This document shows, in pieces, positions 39,184-42,264 of a DNA stretch of 42,264 nucleotides. Within the stretch, counting starts at the first letter, position 1. Each line of letters starts with the position of its first letter. The notes under the pieces are model-generated. The model made no database searches. It had not been told where the DNA came from and saw nothing but the letters and a program-made list of their open reading frames with translations. The position numbers and the translations under genes were made by a program. Origin of the DNA: a virus; IMG/VR virus record IMGVR_UViG_3300035698_013847, positions 1 to 42,264 of that record; one strand, 5' to 3'.

Positions 39184-40533
39184 ATGGGTGACATATCTGA
39201 CGCTATGCCCAAAATCTCGCCGACACTGCAGGCTGTCTACGACTGGCACAAGAAACGAGGCGACTCCCAGACTCGAAGACAGTATCTTGGCGCCAGTATC
39301 CTTGGTCACGAATGCGATCGATACCTATGGTACTCCTTCCGATGGTGTTTCGTTCCTAACTTCAGTGGACGTATGTACCGGCTATTCGAAACCGGCCACC
39401 TGGAAGAGCCTCGCATGACTGAAGAGCTCCGCGGGGCCGGACTCGAAGTCCATGACGTCGATGACGCTGGCGAACAGTACGGGTTCGTAGATCTCGGCGG
39501 ACACTCCAGAGGTCATTGCGACGGATTCGTACTGGGAGTAATCGAAGCGCCTAAGACGTGGCATCTTCTGGAGGACAAAACGCACAAAGCCTCCTCCTTC
39601 CGAAAGCTCGTGAGTGAAGGCGTGAAACTAAGTAAGCCTCAGCACTGGGCTCAGTGTATGATCTATATGGGCTACTTCAAACTGACCAGGTGTTTCTATT
39701 ACGCAAAGAACAAAGATACTGACGAGCTTCACGTAGAACGGATTCGCTTCGACGCTGACGAGTTCAAGAAGTACGTGGCCCGCGCTGAGAGAATTGTCCG
39801 CGCTCCGTTACCTCCGGAACGTTGTTCCGATCGGAAAGACTGGTACGTCTGCAAAATGTGTGACGCATTCGATGTCTGTTGGGGAAGTATAGCAAAGGCT
39901 CTTCCTATTCCAGACAAGTCCTGCCGGACCTGTTGTCATTCGACGCCTGAAGTAGATGAAGGCGAATCATGGGCTCGCTGGTCATGCGCTCTACATAGAA
40001 AAGATCTCTCATTTGAGGTTCAACAGAAGGCCTGTATGTCTCACTTGGTCCTTCCTCCGCTTATTACCTTTGCTGAGCCGACTGACTCAGGAGCGACGTG
40101 GATAGAGTTCACTAACAAGAGTGATGGAGCCGTCTGGCAGCATGGCGAAGGGAAAGGTGAGTGGAAGACCGAAGAGTTAATGGTTACACCTGGTCCCATA
40201 GTCGGAAAGAGCGTTACTGGAGCTGTGAAGAAGGCGCTTGAGGCTGAAGTCGTCAAAGTCGAAACACCGATCGACGAAGGGGACCTGACTCTCGTAGAGC
40301 GATATGATCCAGGCGACTGTGAATTGCTCTTCGAAGGCAACTCTGACACCAACAGCGACCAAATACTCGAAAAGCTAAAAGAGCTACTTATGGTTCCGGG
40401 CGGTGAGAAACTTCCTGAGCCTACTTGCGAGTTCGACGATGACGCTTATTACGCCGCAGAGTTTGATAACAGGTTCTGTTTCGTGATCTACAAGGCCGAC
40501 ACCTACGCCGCGATCTGGGGAGGGAAAGAGTGA
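39184..40533 (+). CDS. Cas4/RecB-like PD-(D/E)XK exonuclease
   Basis: 449 residues. The nuclease core has GHCDGF (Asp113) and LLEDKTH (Glu130, Lys132), with GLEVHD before and a QHWAQCMIYMGYF helix after, as in Cas4/RecB-family nucleases. Cys45 together with Cys223, Cys226 and Cys232 could hold an iron-sulfur cluster. The C-terminal third adds Cys-rich and acidic regions (KSCRTCCHS) not usual in Cas4. It probably works with the Sak4-like ATPase and the single-strand-binding protein in end resection. GGAGG precedes the ATG. Confidence 0.7.
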   Translation: MGDISDAMPKISPTLQAVYDWHKKRGDSQTRRQYLGASILGHECDRYLWYSFRWCFVPNFSGRMYRLFETGHLEEPRMTEELRGAGLEVHDVDDAGEQYGFVDLGGHSRGHCDGFVLGVIEAPKTWHLLEDKTHKASSFRKLVSEGVKLSKPQHWAQCMIYMGYFKLTRCFYYAKNKDTDELHVERIRFDADEFKKYVARAERIVRAPLPPERCSDRKDWYVCKMCDAFDVCWGSIAKALPIPDKSCRTCCHSTPEVDEGESWARWSCALHRKDLSFEVQQKACMSHLVLPPLITFAEPTDSGATWIEFTNKSDGAVWQHGEGKGEWKTEELMVTPGPIVGKSVTGAVKKALEAEVVKVETPIDEGDLTLVERYDPGDCELLFEGNSDTNSDQILEKLKELLMVPGGEKLPEPTCEFDDDAYYAAEFDNRFCFVIYKADTYAAIWGGKE

Positions 40534-40910
40534 TCATGGACTTACTTCCGGGCAAAGGCACGATTAGGCTGGTCGTGTTATTCAAAGCAACCGACCTGAT
40601 CCGCTTTGCCAAAAAGACCGAGCCTGCCGGCGAGTGCTGGAGATGGACCGGCTACACTGATAGTAAGGGCTACGGGCAGTTCTGGTTCAACGGTATGGCT
40701 TGGTGGGCTCACAGGTGGTCGTACGCGATCTTCGCTGGGGATATCCCTGACCACGAGACCGTAGATCATGTATGCCGAAATCCTTGGTGTGTGAATCCAA
40801 AGCACCTAAGAGTCATGAGTCGAGTCGAGAATACTGAGCAGGGGAATCATCACAGAAGAGTAGACGCAGGTCTGGAAGAACCGGTAGAGGGCGAGAAGGT
40901 GCCGTTTTGA
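40530..40910 (+). CDS. HNH homing-type endonuclease
   Basis: 126 residues with the HNH_3-like core: CWRWTGYTDSKGYGQFW, AHRWSYAIFAGDIPD, then VDHVCRNPWCVNPKHLRVMS (the His-Asn-His site with two Cys for zinc). Start at the GTG at 40530, overlapping the previous TGA, with GGGAGGG six bases upstream; an ATG at 40536 is an alternative. These free-standing nucleases are often mobile genes in phages; insertion between two recombination genes fits that. Confidence 0.75.
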   Translation: MIMDLLPGKGTIRLVVLFKATDLIRFAKKTEPAGECWRWTGYTDSKGYGQFWFNGMAWWAHRWSYAIFAGDIPDHETVDHVCRNPWCVNPKHLRVMSRVENTEQGNHHRRVDAGLEEPVEGEKVPF

Positions 40911-41542
40911 GCTATCTCAGTCCAGGCAATGCTAAAGTTGCATGTCCTACATGGAGTCTCCCTGCAGTTACTACGTGCAAGCCGGACCTTCAGTGTCACA
41001 GATATTGCTATGCGAAGGATGCAGAGCGAAGATGGAGTTCGCCTCGTCTCTCGAGGGCCAGAAATTACGTACTTTCTAGGCGGTCTGAATTCACTCTCGC
41101 AATGGCCAAAGAGGTACTCAAGTCAAAGGCTTCAGTGGTTCACGTTCATGAATCAGGCGACTTCTACAGTGAAGCTTATATCCTGAAGTGGTACACCATC
41201 TGCGAGTTCAATCCAGACGTGACTTTTTATGCCTACACGAAGAGAGATGACCTTTTCCTTCCTAGCCTGATTGGACTCAAGCCGAAAAACCTGATCCTTA
41301 TTTACTCTTGGGACGGAATTAGGTCTTCATTCTGGTGGGACGGAGCTATTAGAAATGACTACGATTTCAAAACACAGGACGACGAGATGAAACGTCAAGG
41401 CTTCGATAACGTCATCTACGTGACTGATCAGGAAAGCACCTGCAACTTTCAGGCTCACAACAAAGAAGAAGTCAAATGTATGGACGGGTGTAGAAAGTGC
41501 ATTACATCATTCGATGAACCACTACTCATAAAGAGGCATTGA
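40907..41542 (+). CDS. Gp88-like protein
   Basis: 211 residues beginning at TTG (40907), which overlaps the upstream stop (TTGA) with GAGAAGG behind it. Four N-terminal cysteines (13, 24, 30, 34) in the pattern TCKPDLQCHRYCYAKD, then HVHESGDFYS (80-88) and TFYAYTKRDD match the phage gene-product-88 family, a mycobacteriophage-named family without proven function. Cysteine spacing suggests a metal site. A second Cys group lies at the C-terminus (CNFQAH; CMDGCRKC). Confidence 0.65.
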   Translation: MSYLSPGNAKVACPTWSLPAVTTCKPDLQCHRYCYAKDAERRWSSPRLSRARNYVLSRRSEFTLAMAKEVLKSKASVVHVHESGDFYSEAYILKWYTICEFNPDVTFYAYTKRDDLFLPSLIGLKPKNLILIYSWDGIRSSFWWDGAIRNDYDFKTQDDEMKRQGFDNVIYVTDQESTCNFQAHNKEEVKCMDGCRKCITSFDEPLLIKRH

Positions 41543-41543
41543 C

Positions 41544-41681
41544 ATGAGCGCGAACGATGGAAAACCGATCCGCAGAGCGAAGGGAATACATCACCCTGGA
41601 ACAGCTAAGTTCATCAACAAAGTAGTCAAGGGTCGGAAGAAGAGCAAGGCGGCGAAGAAGGCCCGGAGGAAACAGCGATGA
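41544..41681 (+). CDS. very basic small protein, 45 aa
   Basis: A short ATG frame between two coupled genes, overlapping the next start by ATGA. The product is strongly basic (VKGRKKSKAAKKARRKQ at the C-terminus), so nucleic acid binding is likely. No family is recognised; the start lies two bases after the upstream TGA and has only a weak ribosome binding site. Confidence 0.5.
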   Translation: MSANDGKPIRRAKGIHHPGTAKFINKVVKGRKKSKAAKKARRKQR

Positions 41682-41872
41682 GCGGTGTGCTGGAAGAAAT
41701 TATTGACGAGATAGTGAAGCACGACGATGAAAACCCTGATCATGGGGTAGGGTGTGCTTGTCACGATAAACACGCTAGGAGGCTACGGCAGTTATTTCGA
41801 GAGAAGAGAATTGGATTCAACAATAAGTCTCGGAGCAATTTAATGAGAGTATTCGGGTATATAACACAATGA
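41678..41872 (+). CDS. small hypothetical protein, 64 aa
   Basis: Coupled at both ends (ATGA). The N-terminal part is acidic and helical (VLEEIIDEIVKHDDENPDHG); a CACHDKH motif could bind a metal; the C-terminus is basic. Not recognised. GGAGG about nine bases upstream of the ATG supports the start. Confidence 0.5.
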   Translation: MSGVLEEIIDEIVKHDDENPDHGVGCACHDKHARRLRQLFREKRIGFNNKSRSNLMRVFGYITQ

Positions 41873-42264
41873 ATACTTCCCTGTTTCTTCCTCCATCGAT
41901 ATCCAACGGGGTCATTGTCCCTCGGCCGTATCAGGAAGAATCTCTCGAAGCCGTGAACCTTCATCTTGCCGGACGTGACGACAATCCGTGTGTGATCATT
42001 CCGACCGGAGGCGGGAAGTCGATACTCATCGCCTGGGTTATCCAGCAATGGAAGTCTCAATATCCAGCGTTCCGGGTCTGCATTCTGGCTCACCGGCAGG
42101 AGCTCGTAGAGCAGAATGCTCAGGAGCTCGCCTCTATCTGGCCGACTGGAGACATCGGTATCTATGCGTCAGGACTCAAGCGGAGAGACACCGATAACTC
42201 TATTATCTACGGCAGTATCGACAGCATGTACAACAAATGGGGGATCTTCCCTCCTTGGGACTGC
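41869..42264 (+). CDS. SF2 (DEAD/DEAH) helicase, N-terminal fragment
   Basis: The first 132 residues of a superfamily 2 helicase cut by the right edge. A Q-motif-like PRPYQEESLEA, Walker A IIPTGGGKS and motif Ia ILAHRQELVEQNA are present; motif Ic-like IIYGSIDSM follows. Phage helicases of this RecQ/UvsW-like type unwind forks or recombination intermediates, which suits the recombination genes upstream. The ATG overlaps the preceding stop. Confidence 0.8.
   Translation, partial: MNTSLFLPPSISNGVIVPRPYQEESLEAVNLHLAGRDDNPCVIIPTGGGKSILIAWVIQQWKSQYPAFRVCILAHRQELVEQNAQELASIWPTGDIGIYASGLKRRDTDNSIIYGSIDSMYNKWGIFPPWDC

Overview
The window reads as about 42 kb of a tailed double-stranded DNA bacteriophage (Caudoviricetes), cut inside a gene at both ends. 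Evidence is a complete head module (TerS candidate, TerL, portal, scaffold-like protein, major capsid, decoration-like protein), a short-tail-type set of virion proteins with no tape measure or tail-tube pair, and a 2252-residue polyvalent protein of the kind carried inside virions and ejected with the DNA. This points to a podovirus-like particle. Genes are tightly packed, with many ATGA, GTGA, TTGA and TAATG overlaps. The host cannot be named from the sequence. No endolysin, DNA polymerase or classical repressor/integrase pair is visible, so part of the genome lies outside.

Layout. (1) 1-3604, plus strand: small early or accessory genes including a PD-(D/E)XK nuclease, a RusA-like resolvase and an odd fusion carrying an internal lipoprotein signal; several boundaries carry a short repeated linker. 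(2) A hairpin at 3606-3639 separates this from a convergent minus-strand operon (3643-7602) with a small serine recombinase, zinc-ribbon proteins, a C5-cytosine methyltransferase whose reverse strand keeps a second long open frame, and small phage proteins, two of which are frame-disrupted. (3) 7613-8640 is about 1 kb without a convincing gene. It holds 16 TGACA motifs on both strands, many spaced 10-11 bp, an AT-rich tract and a possible promoter, and is the best candidate for a replication origin or regulator-binding region. (4) 8641-22796, plus strand: a small gene with an apparent ATA start, a tRNA-like element, TerS, a Tad1/Acb2-like anti-defence candidate, TerL, an exported repeat protein, a membrane protein, portal, scaffold, capsid and the head-tail adaptor. 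(5) 22859-36810: beta-propeller tail protein, fibre-like protein, other virion proteins and the giant polyvalent protein. (6) 36935-42264: replication/recombination genes (HTH protein, Sak4-like ATPase, DUF669-type single-strand-binding protein, Cas4-like nuclease, HNH, Gp88-like protein, start of an SF2 helicase).

A recurrent ACCACCACA motif sits just upstream of the Shine-Dalgarno sequence of at least five genes, often directly after a terminator, and looks like a phage-specific 5'-leader element. The most notable points are the iteron-like region, this leader motif, the ATA-start gene, the Tad1/Acb2-like protein, the double-frame methyltransferase gene, the repeated gene-boundary linkers and a scatter of single-base frameshifts.
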